This document shows, one piece after another, positions 1 through 6,700 of a DNA stretch of 13,909 nt; position 1 is the first letter of the stretch; each line of letters begins with the position of its first letter. Under the pieces are notes generated by a model that saw only the letters and a list, made by a program, of their open reading frames with translations, was not told where the DNA came from and did no database searches. The stretch is taken from assembly GCA_900551505.1 (NCBI GenBank), contig URWK01000016.1, forward strand, positions 1 through 13,909, written 5' to 3'. The stretch is from an uncultured Ruminococcus sp. GTDB lineage: Bacteria; Bacillota; Clostridia; Oscillospirales; Ruminococcaceae. The translations under genes and the position numbers were made by a program.

Positions 1-1075
1 ATAATACAATAATTTTCTGGCTGAATGAGTTAAGTCCTGCAAGAACTCTTGTAGGGCTTGTTGCGATGCTGTCATTGTACCACTTCACGCCGTCAAGCTC
101 TCTTACAAATTCTATTCTGTGTTCGACTCCGTTAAATTCAACTGCTGTTTCCCTGATTGCGTCAAGTCCAACTTCACCCCATACAGCAGAAATTGCGGTA
201 AGGTAATTTTCTACATTGTGAACACCCGGTATTCTGATTTTTTCGGCTTCGATAACTTCCGTTACCTTGCCGTTATCGTTGTAGCAAAGCACATTGTTTT
301 CATTGAGAAATGCACCGAACGGCTGTGGCACTGACTTTCTTGAAAATTTAACAAGCTTGCCCCTTACGATATCAGAAAGCCCGTTTGTTATCTCATTGTC
401 AAGGTTGAGAACGGTCTTTGAAAATGCATTCTGATGAAGAATAAGATTTTTCTTTGAATCAATGTATTCTTCCATAGTTCCGTGTACGTCAAGATGATTA
501 GGAGCTATGTTTGTGATAACCGCAACGTCAGGTGACTTTCTCATTGAAATAAGCTGGAAACTTGAAAGTTCAACAACCGCAACATCTGTTTCCTTAATTT
601 CCTCGATTATCGGAAGCAATGCCCTGCCTATATTTCCGCCCTTGTGAACGGTTCTGCCTGAACGTGCGAAAAATTCGCTTATGAGAGTAGTTGTAGTTGT
701 CTTTCCGTCAGAACCTGTAACCGCATAAATCTTGCATGGGCAAAGGTCAAAGAACACTTCCATTTCGGAAGTTACAACAATACCTTTTTTTCTTGCCTCG
801 GTAAGCACAGGATTATTGAAGTACATACCCGGAGTTCTGAAAACTATATCGCAATTGAAAATTTCATCAAGGTAGTTGTCACCGAGTGCAAATTTTACAC
901 CTGCCTTGCTGAATTCATCATATACGTCAAGTTTGTCAGCGGTCTTTCTGTCGCATACCGTTACATCAATGCCCTTTTTCACGAACATTCTTATCAAATC
1001 ATTGTGGCTTACACCTGTACCGATAAATGCTACTTTTTTATCCTTGATACTGTCAAAAAAACTCTTACAGTTCAT
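1..1075 (-). CDS. murD: UDP-N-acetylmuramoyl-L-alanine--D-glutamate ligase MurD (3' part beyond window edge)
   Basis: MurD adds D-glutamate to UDP-MurNAc-L-Ala using ATP, a cytoplasmic step of peptidoglycan precursor synthesis. I translated 358 residues from an ATG at 1073-1075; the frame is open to the window edge, so about the last 90-100 residues of a normal ~450-residue MurD are missing. Visible Mur-ligase motifs are an N-terminal Rossmann-like segment (VAFIGTGVS, 15-23), the ATP loop TGSDGKTTTT (120-129), VELSSFQL (168-175), NHLDVHGT (193-200), the central/C-domain HRIEF (319-323) and NDSIATSP (334-341), equivalent to the MurD NDSKATNP motif. An AAGGAG ribosome site lies a few bases upstream of the start. 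The gene has its own promoter and a ~75-nt leader, so it is separate from pyrE. MurC is less likely given the NDSxATxP motif. Confidence 0.95.
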   Translation of the reverse strand, partial: MNCKSFFDSIKDKKVAFIGTGVSHNDLIRMFVKKGIDVTVCDRKTADKLDVYDEFSKAGVKFALGDNYLDEIFNCDIVFRTPGMYFNNPVLTEARKKGIVVTSEMEVFFDLCPCKIYAVTGSDGKTTTTTLISEFFARSGRTVHKGGNIGRALLPIIEEIKETDVAVVELSSFQLISMRKSPDVAVITNIAPNHLDVHGTMEEYIDSKKNLILHQNAFSKTVLNLDNEITNGLSDIVRGKLVKFSRKSVPQPFGAFLNENNVLCYNDNGKVTEVIEAEKIRIPGVHNVENYLTAISAVWGEVGLDAIRETAVEFNGVEHRIEFVRELDGVKWYNDSIATSPTRVLAGLNSFSQKIIVL

Positions 1076-1130
1076 TTTTAAATCTCCTTATAATATTTAA
1101 TCATCTCGTCAACACACGAAATATTATGGT

Positions 1131-1155
1131 ATGTGAATGTTTATTTCGTTCACAT
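1131..1155 (-). promoter_or_regulatory. Potential 5'-terminal stem-loop in the murD leader
   Basis: A 7-bp perfect stem (ATGTGAA with TTCACAT) encloses an 11-nt loop. Counting about seven bases from the -10 box of the murD promoter places transcription start near 1155, so this hairpin would form at the very 5' end of the mRNA. Such structures can protect mRNA from 5'-end-dependent decay. This is inference from sequence, and the AT-rich stem is only moderately stable. Confidence 0.35.
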
Positions 1156-1161
1156 CTTTTT

Positions 1162-1190
1162 ATTATACCAACTAACACCGAAAAAATCAA
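1162..1190 (-). promoter_or_regulatory. Sigma-A-type promoter of murD
   Basis: On the minus strand there is a -35 TTGATT (1185-1190), a 17-bp spacer and a -10 TATAAT (1162-1167). The -10 is preceded by TGG, an extended -10 (TGnTATAAT). The predicted start is near 1155, about 80 bases before the murD ATG. Confidence 0.8.
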
Positions 1191-1232
1191 TCTTTAATAC
1201 TGCTGATTTCTGAAAATTTATTTTACAATCAG

Positions 1233-1267
1233 TTCAGGGGCGACCGCCGAAGGCGGTCGCCCCTGAA
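1233..1267. repeat. GC-rich perfect palindrome (REP-like element or intergenic hairpin)
   Basis: Two 16-bp arms (TTCAGGGGCGACCGCC and its exact complement) flank a GAA loop. The element begins 11 bases after the pyrE stop codon and is far more GC-rich than its surroundings. Neither side carries a real T-tract, so it is not a textbook intrinsic terminator, though it could still stop or stabilise the 3' end of the nadE-pyrE transcript. The GGGGCGACCGCC core resembles short dispersed palindromes I associate with clostridial genomes, but only one copy occurs in this window. Confidence 0.7.
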
Positions 1268-1278
1268 AAAGATATATC

Positions 1279-1929
1279 TTATACCCCGTAAGTCTTTCTG
1301 TATTCAAGCATACTGTCAAGGTACTGTTTACCGTCAATGTGTCCGTCCCTGATAGCTTCAATAATATCGGCAACTGTGATAATCGGATAAATGTTTATTC
1401 CGAATTCCTGCTTTACTTCCTGTACTGCGGAAAGTTCACCCTTGCCTTTTTCCATTCTGTCAACTGAAATTACCATACCTGTAATGTCAACATCTGCCGT
1501 GCCTTTGAGTATCGGGAGAACCTGACGGATAGCTGTTCCTGCCGTGATTACATCTTCGATAATTACAACCTTTTCGCCGTCTGTAAGCTGTTTGCCTACA
1601 ATCAGTCCGCCTTCGCCGTGGTCTTTGGCTTCCTTTCTGTCGAAGCAATAGTTTACATCTTTGCCGTACTTATTGAAAAGGGCTGTACTGCACGCAACCG
1701 CAAGCGGTATTCCCTTGTAAGCAGGTCCGAAAAGTGTTTCAACCGGAATATTGTTTTCCGTAATGCACTGTGCATAAAATTCGCCGAGTTTCGCAAGCTG
1801 TCTGCCTGTCTTATAATTTCCTGTATTGATGAAGTAAGGTGCAATTCTTCCGCTTTTAAGCTTAAATTCTCCGAATGTAAGCACTCCGCTTTCCACCATA
1901 AACTGAATAAAGCTTTCCTTATAGGTCAT
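1279..1929 (-). CDS. pyrE: Orotate phosphoribosyltransferase PyrE
   Basis: PyrE converts orotate and PRPP to orotidine 5'-monophosphate in de novo pyrimidine synthesis. The 216-residue protein has the usual length. It shows FGPAYKGIPL (67-76), the flexible catalytic loop FDRKEAKDHGEGG (96-108) and the type I PRTase PRPP-binding motif VVIIEDVITAGT (121-132). The ATG start has a GGAGG site about 8 bases upstream (AGACGGAGGAAATTTTT). It lies 21 bases after nadE with no promoter or terminator between, so it is probably cotranscribed from the nadE promoter. There is no room for a PyrR-type attenuator leader, so pyrimidine control at this gene would have to act elsewhere. Confidence 0.95.
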   Translation of the reverse strand: MTYKESFIQFMVESGVLTFGEFKLKSGRIAPYFINTGNYKTGRQLAKLGEFYAQCITENNIPVETLFGPAYKGIPLAVACSTALFNKYGKDVNYCFDRKEAKDHGEGGLIVGKQLTDGEKVVIIEDVITAGTAIRQVLPILKGTADVDITGMVISVDRMEKGKGELSAVQEVKQEFGINIYPIITVADIIEAIRDGHIDGKQYLDSMLEYRKTYGV

Positions 1930-1950
1930 AAAAATTTCCTCCGTCTTCTC

Positions 1951-3873
1951 TTATAATTTTATATTGTTCAGTTCGTCAAGCCATAATCTCGCCGATGCAT
2001 CACTTGGCATTCTGAAATCTCCTCTCGGTGAAAGCGTTACACTTCCGACCTTCGGAGCATCCGGCAGGCATGAACGTTTGAACTGCTGGGAGAAAAAGCG
2101 TCTTATAAATGTTTTTTCCCATTTGAGTATAACACTTTCTTCATATGTGTTTCTGAACGCAATCTTTGCTATTCTGTAAATTTTTAAAGGAGAATATCCG
2201 AAACGAAGCATATAGTAAAGGAAAAAATCGTGCAGTTCATAAGGTCCTACAATATCTTCTGTCTTCTGTGCAATATTTCCGTTTTCTTCAAGCGGTAGAA
2301 GTTCAGGGCTTACAGGCGTATCAAGCACATCATTCAATACTGCTTTAAGTCCGCTGTCTTTAAGTACGTCCGCTTCATACTTTACAAGCCATCTTACAAG
2401 TGTTTTCGGAATTGACGCATTTACCGCATACATCGACATATGGTCGCCGTTATAAGTCGCCCAGCCGAGAGCGAGTTCCGACAAGTCGCCCGTACCGATT
2501 ACAATTCCGTTCTGCTGGTTTGCAATATCCATAAGAACTTGTGTGCGTTCTCTTGCCTGAGAGTTTTCATAAGTCACATCGTGTACACTTTCAGACTGCC
2601 CAATGTCCTTGAAATGACACTTTACGCTTTCCTTAATGTTTATCTCTTTAAGCGTTGCACCGTATCCTTCCGCAAGCCTGCAAGCATTTGTGTATGTTCT
2701 GTCCGTTGTTCCGAAACAAGGCATCGTGACAGTAATTATTCCTTTCCTGTCAAGCCCCAGCATATCAAAAGCATGAACCGCAACTATTAATGCAAGTGTT
2801 GAATCAAGTCCGCCCGAAAGTCCCAGAACTGCATTTTTACAACCGATATGTCTTAACCTCGTCATAAGCCCTACGGCTTGCATATTAAGGATTTCTTCAC
2901 AACGTTCGTTTCTGTCATCAGCCATATCAGGCACAAACGGTGTCTTTGCAAAATATCTTTCAATAGCTGTTTCTGTTTCATCGAAAGAAAATGATGTAAC
3001 ATAACTTTTAATATTATTCTTAATAGCAAAAGTATTTGAACGTCTTCTTTCAGTAATCATTTTCGCAATGTCAACATCGGCTATTGTAAGTCCTGTAGTA
3101 AACTTTTCAGATTCAGCCAATACTGAGCCGTTTTCGCATATTATATTATGACCTGCAAACACCATATCAGTGGTGCTTTCCCCAATTCCTGCATCTGCAT
3201 ATGCATATACGCACAATAAACTTCCTGACTTAGCCTTGACAATAGTTTTTCTGTAGTCAGATTTTCCGATTGTTTCATCGCTTGCCGAAAGGTTAAAAAT
3301 AAGTGTTGCACCATTCTCTGCTAAATTTACGGAAGGCGTATCCGCAACCCACAAATCTTCACAAATTTCTACACCTATATTCAGTCCCGCCATATTTTCA
3401 CACTCGAAAATATTTTCTGTACTTACACTTACATATTCTCCATTTGGGAAAGTAATCATGCCATCATCTTTTGTACCTTTTGTGAAGTGTCGAGCCTCAT
3501 AAAATTCTGAGTAATTCGGCAAGTTCGATTTTGGAACAAGCCCAAGGATGTACCCTTTATGGAAAACACCTGCACAATTATAAAGTTTTCCGTTAGAAAC
3601 TATCGGTAATCCAACTATACAAAGAATATCCATATCCTTTGTTTTTTCTTCAAGGTCTAAAAATGCTTTTGTTGCATTTTCAAGCAGTACGCTTTGCAAA
3701 AACAAATCTCCGCAAGTATAACCTGTTATGCAAAGTTCAGGGAAACATATAATTTTCACGCCTTTTTCGTATGCTTCTTTTATGAGTTTAAATATCTGTT
3801 CGGAATTGTACACGCAATCCGCAACTTTTACATCAGGAGTAGCACACGCAATTTTTATAAATCCGTCTTTCAC
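1951..3873 (-). CDS. nadE: Glutamine-dependent NAD+ synthetase NadE
   Basis: It makes NAD+ from deamido-NAD+ using ATP and ammonia released from glutamine. The 640 residues are the usual length of the two-domain form. The N-terminal nitrilase-like glutaminase domain (about 1-300) has the catalytic triad visible as FPELCITGY (Glu46), GLVPKSNLPNY (Lys115) and GVEICEDLW (Cys171). The C-terminal synthetase domain has the ATP pyrophosphatase loop LGLSGGLDST (350-359), followed by GTGDLSELALGWATYNGDH and a typical C-terminal end. The start is GTG (3871-3873), supported by AGAAAGGAATAAGTAATT just upstream. A near-consensus promoter lies 50-75 bases upstream. It heads a unit with pyrE. Confidence 0.96.
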   Translation of the reverse strand: MKDGFIKIACATPDVKVADCVYNSEQIFKLIKEAYEKGVKIICFPELCITGYTCGDLFLQSVLLENATKAFLDLEEKTKDMDILCIVGLPIVSNGKLYNCAGVFHKGYILGLVPKSNLPNYSEFYEARHFTKGTKDDGMITFPNGEYVSVSTENIFECENMAGLNIGVEICEDLWVADTPSVNLAENGATLIFNLSASDETIGKSDYRKTIVKAKSGSLLCVYAYADAGIGESTTDMVFAGHNIICENGSVLAESEKFTTGLTIADVDIAKMITERRRSNTFAIKNNIKSYVTSFSFDETETAIERYFAKTPFVPDMADDRNERCEEILNMQAVGLMTRLRHIGCKNAVLGLSGGLDSTLALIVAVHAFDMLGLDRKGIITVTMPCFGTTDRTYTNACRLAEGYGATLKEINIKESVKCHFKDIGQSESVHDVTYENSQARERTQVLMDIANQQNGIVIGTGDLSELALGWATYNGDHMSMYAVNASIPKTLVRWLVKYEADVLKDSGLKAVLNDVLDTPVSPELLPLEENGNIAQKTEDIVGPYELHDFFLYYMLRFGYSPLKIYRIAKIAFRNTYEESVILKWEKTFIRRFFSQQFKRSCLPDAPKVGSVTLSPRGDFRMPSDASARLWLDELNNIKL

Positions 3874-3921
3874 AATTACTTATTCCTTTCTGAATTTATT
3901 TGTTATATCTAATCTGATATT

Positions 3922-3950
3922 ATTATAACAGATACAACAGGCTTTTTCAA
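3922..3950 (-). promoter_or_regulatory. Sigma-A promoter of the nadE-pyrE unit
   Basis: On the minus strand there is TTGAAA (3945-3950), a 17-bp spacer and TATAAT (3922-3927), a near-perfect consensus. The predicted start is near 3915, giving a ~42-nt leader that is too short for a riboswitch. The site is correctly placed for the GTG start of nadE. Confidence 0.85.
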
Positions 3951-4077
3951 CCCCATAACGAACTGTTTTTATTTTTATTTTTGTCGAAACTCGTCTGCAA
4001 GCCTTAAAAATTACAGATTTTTCTTTTAATCAACTGTTTTTGTAAAGTATCTGTAACTTTTTGTAATTGTTCTGTTG
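3951..4077. other. AT-rich intergenic stretch with phased TGTAA repeats and an inverted repeat
   Basis: The gap between nadE and the transglutaminase-like gene totals 347 bases. Besides the promoters and terminator listed separately, this part has three TGTAA copies on the plus strand (4041-4045, 4052-4056, 4062-4066), spaced 11 and 10 bases, that is about one helical turn. It also has an 8-bp inverted repeat TTACAGAT (4011-4018) / ATCTGTAA (4049-4056). No open reading frame with a ribosome site was seen. The repeats could be a regulator site for the plus-strand promoter at 4078 or could be chance in AT-rich DNA. Confidence 0.35.
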
Positions 4078-4105
4078 TTGAATTAATTCTATTTTATGGT
4101 ATAAT
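4078..4105 (+). promoter_or_regulatory. Plus-strand extended -10 promoter in the intergenic gap
   Basis: The elements are TTGAAT (4078-4083), a 16-bp spacer and TATAAT (4100-4105), with TGG directly before the -10 (TGnTATAAT). Transcription would start near 4112 and run to the hairpin at 4171-4213. No protein gene lies downstream on this strand. Confidence 0.6.
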
Positions 4106-4111
4106 TATCAC

Positions 4112-4214
4112 AGAAACAAAGAATACAGAATATAAAAAAACAATAACTCCTTTTAAACAGAAAAATGAAGAAAAACACGGTTGCAAATTCCACCCTTGCA
4201 AACCGTGTTTTTTG
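4112..4214 (+). ncRNA. Candidate small RNA (~100 nt) between plus-strand promoter and terminator
   Basis: A plus-strand promoter and a strong plus-strand intrinsic terminator delimit a transcript of about 100 nt with no convincing coding capacity. The 5' part is A-rich and unstructured and carries AACTCCTTTT (4146-4155), complementary to Shine-Dalgarno sequences. The 3' part is the terminator hairpin with a C-rich loop (ATTCCACCC). Many Gram-positive trans-acting sRNAs expose C/U-rich segments that pair with ribosome sites. I recognise no known family. The terminator is also needed by the minus-strand gene, which is a simpler explanation for that half of the evidence. Confidence 0.4.
4171..4213. 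terminator. Bidirectional intrinsic terminator
   Basis: The stem AAAAACACGGTT / AACCGTGTTTTT is extended by GCAA/TTGC after one bulged A, with a nine-base loop (4187-4195). On the plus strand it is followed by a long T-rich run (TTTTTTGTTTTTATT). On the minus strand the stem ends in a T run. It sits eight bases after the stop codon of the transglutaminase-like gene and closes the long minus-strand gene run. On the other strand it would end the candidate small RNA. Confidence 0.88.
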
Positions 4215-4220
4215 TTTTTA

Positions 4221-5465
4221 TTATTTCTTTTTCTTTTTAAGTGCTATAGAAACCGCTATAAGTACGACCGCTCCCACGCCAACGCCCATAACCGCTATAA
4301 TATACGGTGATAATTCTTCCGTAGGCTTCATCGGCTGAGGTTTTGCGGTACTTCTGGTTGTGGTTTTCTCTGTCTTTTCGGTGTAATCGGCACTGTCGCT
4401 GTTTTCGTCATCGCTTACAATAGTTGTAACGATTTCTTCGAGCCTGTCAATTCCGCTGTCTGCACCTGATGAACTGTCCGAATTGCTGTCATTGTTTTTT
4501 GTAACCGTAACTTTCCATGTAAACGGCAACTGCCTTGTAGTCGTTGTAACAATTGTAGTAGTTGTAACTTCTGTTTCCGTTGTGGTTTCCCCGGTGTCCG
4601 GATTATCATCAATTGGTGGATTATCTTCAATTGGCGGGTCTTGTATCGGCGGTTCTGTAACGTCTGCCCAAAGTATTCCGTCAGCATTATAAGCATTTAC
4701 AGCGTCCTTGAAATTCCTGTAATCTACAATCTTTGCCTTATGGGCAACTGACATTGCATGAAGTGGCATATCAAAGTACATCATTTTCGGAGGATTCATT
4801 GAAAATTCTCCGTTTTCATATCTGTTCTGCGAAGCCCATGTACAATCGAAAAATCTCCAGTAGCCTTCCGCTATAACTGCCGTCCATTCGTGATTTGTGG
4901 GTGCGTCCTCTCTGTCAAGGTTCGTATAATTAAATTCTCCTTCGGGTGATGCACCTCTTATGTTTACACAATAAAGCCCCTGAGCCTGACACAGTGCGGA
5001 AAACAGATTTGAAAAGCCTGCACAAGTCGTTCTGTGTCTTTCAAGTACATTTTTAAGGCATATTACATCAAAGGTTACTGAATTATGTGCCGCATCAAAG
5101 TCATATGCAATATTGTTACTTACATAATAAGCTATAGCCTTTGCCTTTTCGTATTCGGTTGTAATCCCTGCACATATTTCATCTGAAAGCCTTTGTACTT
5201 CATCAAGTGTTGTTACTACATCATTGTAAATCTTATTATCGCTTACATACTCAACTACAAATTCAGAAGAATAATTGTTTATCTCGTTTATTTTCTGGGT
5301 GTTTATGTCAATAACCGTCTGTAAAGGTGTCCAGTTCAACGATGCATAGTATTCTTCAAGCGTCATTTCATCAGCGGAAACCGAAACACATACAATATTG
5401 ATTAACATAATAAAGACTATTGCCACAACAGAAAGTTTTTTATATACCTGCTTCAACTTTTTCAC
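4221..5465 (-). CDS. Secreted, membrane-anchored transglutaminase-like protein with Thr/Pro-rich linker
   Basis: The 414-residue protein has a signal peptide (positively charged start, hydrophobic 11-28, likely cleavage after VSA near 31) and a transglutaminase-like papain-fold domain at about 90-245. The likely triad is Cys148 (RTTCAGF), His192 (NHEWT) and Asp207 (FFDCTW). A low-complexity linker follows: acidic Pro-rich (271-290), then Thr-rich (294-310 and 366-374). A C-terminal membrane segment (388-408) ends in five lysines. The catalytic domain should thus lie outside the cell on a flexible tether. Bacterial members include proteases and cross-linking enzymes; the substrate cannot be told. 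The GTG start at 5463-5465 has an unusually close AGGAGG (2 bases); a TTG at 5454-5456, 11 bases from the same site, is an alternative. It is last in the run after MBOAT and DHHW genes. Confidence 0.85.
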   Translation of the reverse strand: MKKLKQVYKKLSVVAIVFIMLINIVCVSVSADEMTLEEYYASLNWTPLQTVIDINTQKINEINNYSSEFVVEYVSDNKIYNDVVTTLDEVQRLSDEICAGITTEYEKAKAIAYYVSNNIAYDFDAAHNSVTFDVICLKNVLERHRTTCAGFSNLFSALCQAQGLYCVNIRGASPEGEFNYTNLDREDAPTNHEWTAVIAEGYWRFFDCTWASQNRYENGEFSMNPPKMMYFDMPLHAMSVAHKAKIVDYRNFKDAVNAYNADGILWADVTEPPIQDPPIEDNPPIDDNPDTGETTTETEVTTTTIVTTTTRQLPFTWKVTVTKNNDSNSDSSSGADSGIDRLEEIVTTIVSDDENSDSADYTEKTEKTTTRSTAKPQPMKPTEELSPYIIAVMGVGVGAVVLIAVSIALKKKKK

Positions 5466-5483
5466 TCCCTCCTTTAGATTTGA

Positions 5484-5522
5484 AAATGCTGTTTCCCGAA
5501 AAGCTTCAGGAAACAGCGTTTT
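5484..5522. terminator. Strong hairpin between the DHHW and transglutaminase-like genes
   Basis: GCTGTTTCC (5488-5496) pairs with GGAAACAGC (5509-5517). On the minus strand the stem extends through a T-G wobble and GAA/TTC to a four-base loop. A run of T follows on the plus strand; on the minus strand the trailing run is short (ATTTTC). It begins almost at the DHHW stop codon and ends about 13 bases before the ribosome site of the next gene. It may act as a partial terminator that lowers expression of the last gene, or as an mRNA stability or processing element. Confidence 0.6.
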
Positions 5523-6686
5523 TTAATAATTATACATTAATTTTTTCAGGTTTTCATCTGTTGAAAATGTTGATGCGTTGTAAAGAAAAAGTACATTCGT
5601 ATAATCTGAAACATTTACAAGGTTCTTATAAGAGGTCTGGATATATCTGAGGTCAAGTAATGTTATTTCGCTGTAGTGATTGATAAGAAACGGCACAAAA
5701 CAGTTTGCGTAAGAATCCTTTATAATGAGAATTTTTTTATCATTTCTTACATCTGTCTTTATATCTACCATGGGTTGATTTGAGCCGAGAAATGTACAAT
5801 ATTTGTCTTTCTGGTTCAGAAATTCCCTGAAATAAAGTCCGTCATGCTGTTCTGTCTGCAAGCTTCCGTCAGGATTTATAGCTTTTGTTATAGTTACATC
5901 TGTAACATTCGCCCCTGCATCGTACTTGTAAATATCAACCGTGTCGGCATCTGTTTTCTTGTAAAGTGTCTTTGAATAGAAAGTCCCCCTGAAATCTCCG
6001 CTTGCGTGTTCAATATCAAATCTGTCATACGAAACAGGCGAGAACCCAAGCTTCTGAATTGCGGTATTGTAAGCATAGTAAGCCCCGAGGCTTGTCCAGT
6101 GGTGGTCGTTTCTGTAGTAAATATAATTGTCTGTCCTTGCGGTATAGAGCGTATTGTAAATGTCAATCTTCGTTATATTTTCTCCAAGCTCCGAATAAAC
6201 ATAGTCGATAAATGCCTTCTGGTCAAGTTGCGGAGCGTTTTTCGGCAACTTGTCAGTATATATTCCGCCCGAAGTCGGAGCTAACATAACGCTTACCGGA
6301 ACACCACTGTTTTCAGTCGCAAAACCGTTTATAGCGGAAACCGCCTTGTCAACTTCCGTATAATCGGGGTTCGGAAGATGTTCCAGCAACATATTGTCAC
6401 AAACATAAATGCCGTTAAGTTCCGTCTTGCCTACAAGAAGTTCCGCATCTACCTTTGTTTCAATCCACTTTATTCTGCCTGTGAAGTGGTCTGCGAAAAA
6501 TGATTCAAAACCGTTCATAAAGCTTTTGTCCTTGACCTTTGAAATCGTCAGTTTAGGCATTCTTGCAAGGCTCTTGTTTTCAATTTCCGAAAAGTATTCT
6601 TTCTTCGATGCGAAAGTCATAATCGGAAGTATTATAAGTATCAGCAGAAAAATTATAGCCGACCAACGTTTTTGTCTGTTCTTCAA
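5523..6686 (-). CDS. DHHW-family (AlgX/AlgJ-like SGNH-type) protein, probable partner of MBOAT
   Basis: The 387-residue protein has one N-terminal membrane segment or signal anchor (9-26). The family motif NDHHWTSLGAYYAY (193-206) names the DHHW proteins, which often sit next to MBOAT acyltransferases. Also visible are SGDFRGTFYSKT (229-240) and KILIIKDSYANCF (318-330), whose D-S pair resembles the SGNH-hydrolase nucleophile segment. The order is inverted relative to simple SGNH enzymes, as in AlgJ/AlgX. It is expected outside the membrane, passing acyl groups delivered by the MBOAT protein to a surface glycan or polymer; the acceptor is unknown. The start is TTG (6684-6686), chosen because AGGAGG lies exactly 7 bases upstream; that ribosome site follows the MBOAT stop by 2 bases. 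The gap to the MBOAT gene is 14 bases. Confidence 0.88.
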   Translation of the reverse strand: MKNRQKRWSAIIFLLILIILPIMTFASKKEYFSEIENKSLARMPKLTISKVKDKSFMNGFESFFADHFTGRIKWIETKVDAELLVGKTELNGIYVCDNMLLEHLPNPDYTEVDKAVSAINGFATENSGVPVSVMLAPTSGGIYTDKLPKNAPQLDQKAFIDYVYSELGENITKIDIYNTLYTARTDNYIYYRNDHHWTSLGAYYAYNTAIQKLGFSPVSYDRFDIEHASGDFRGTFYSKTLYKKTDADTVDIYKYDAGANVTDVTITKAINPDGSLQTEQHDGLYFREFLNQKDKYCTFLGSNQPMVDIKTDVRNDKKILIIKDSYANCFVPFLINHYSEITLLDLRYIQTSYKNLVNVSDYTNVLFLYNASTFSTDENLKKLMYNY

Positions 6687-6700
6687 AAATATCCCTCCTG

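Noticed and set aside
119..334. Plus-strand frame at the left edge
   Set aside because: It is antisense to the murD gene, whose frame is open from 1075 to the edge with all Mur-ligase motifs.
1233..1267. Classical intrinsic terminator after pyrE
   Set aside because: The stem is strong, but no T-tract follows on the minus strand, so it is listed as a palindromic repeat instead.
1618..1956. A 112-codon plus-strand open frame over pyrE
   Set aside because: It is antisense to the well-supported pyrE gene and shows no domain pattern or ribosome site.
3874..3921. Riboswitch or attenuator upstream of nadE
   Set aside because: The predicted leader is only about 42 nt and has no notable structure.
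4165..4330. Small plus-strand frame beginning ATGAAGAAAAAC inside the candidate sRNA
   Set aside because: There is no ribosome site before it, and it runs through the terminator into sequence antisense to the transglutaminase-like gene.
4295..4530. LPxTG sortase signal in the transglutaminase-like protein
   Set aside because: The only similar string is LPFTW (313-317), in the middle of the protein. The C-terminal membrane segment is preceded by EELSPY, not LPxTG, so simple membrane anchoring is more likely.
4483..4692. Repetitive valine-rich and serine/glycine-rich plus-strand frame, and a glutamine/leucine-rich minus-strand frame
   Set aside because: Both are out-of-frame readings of the Thr/Pro-rich linker of the transglutaminase-like gene.
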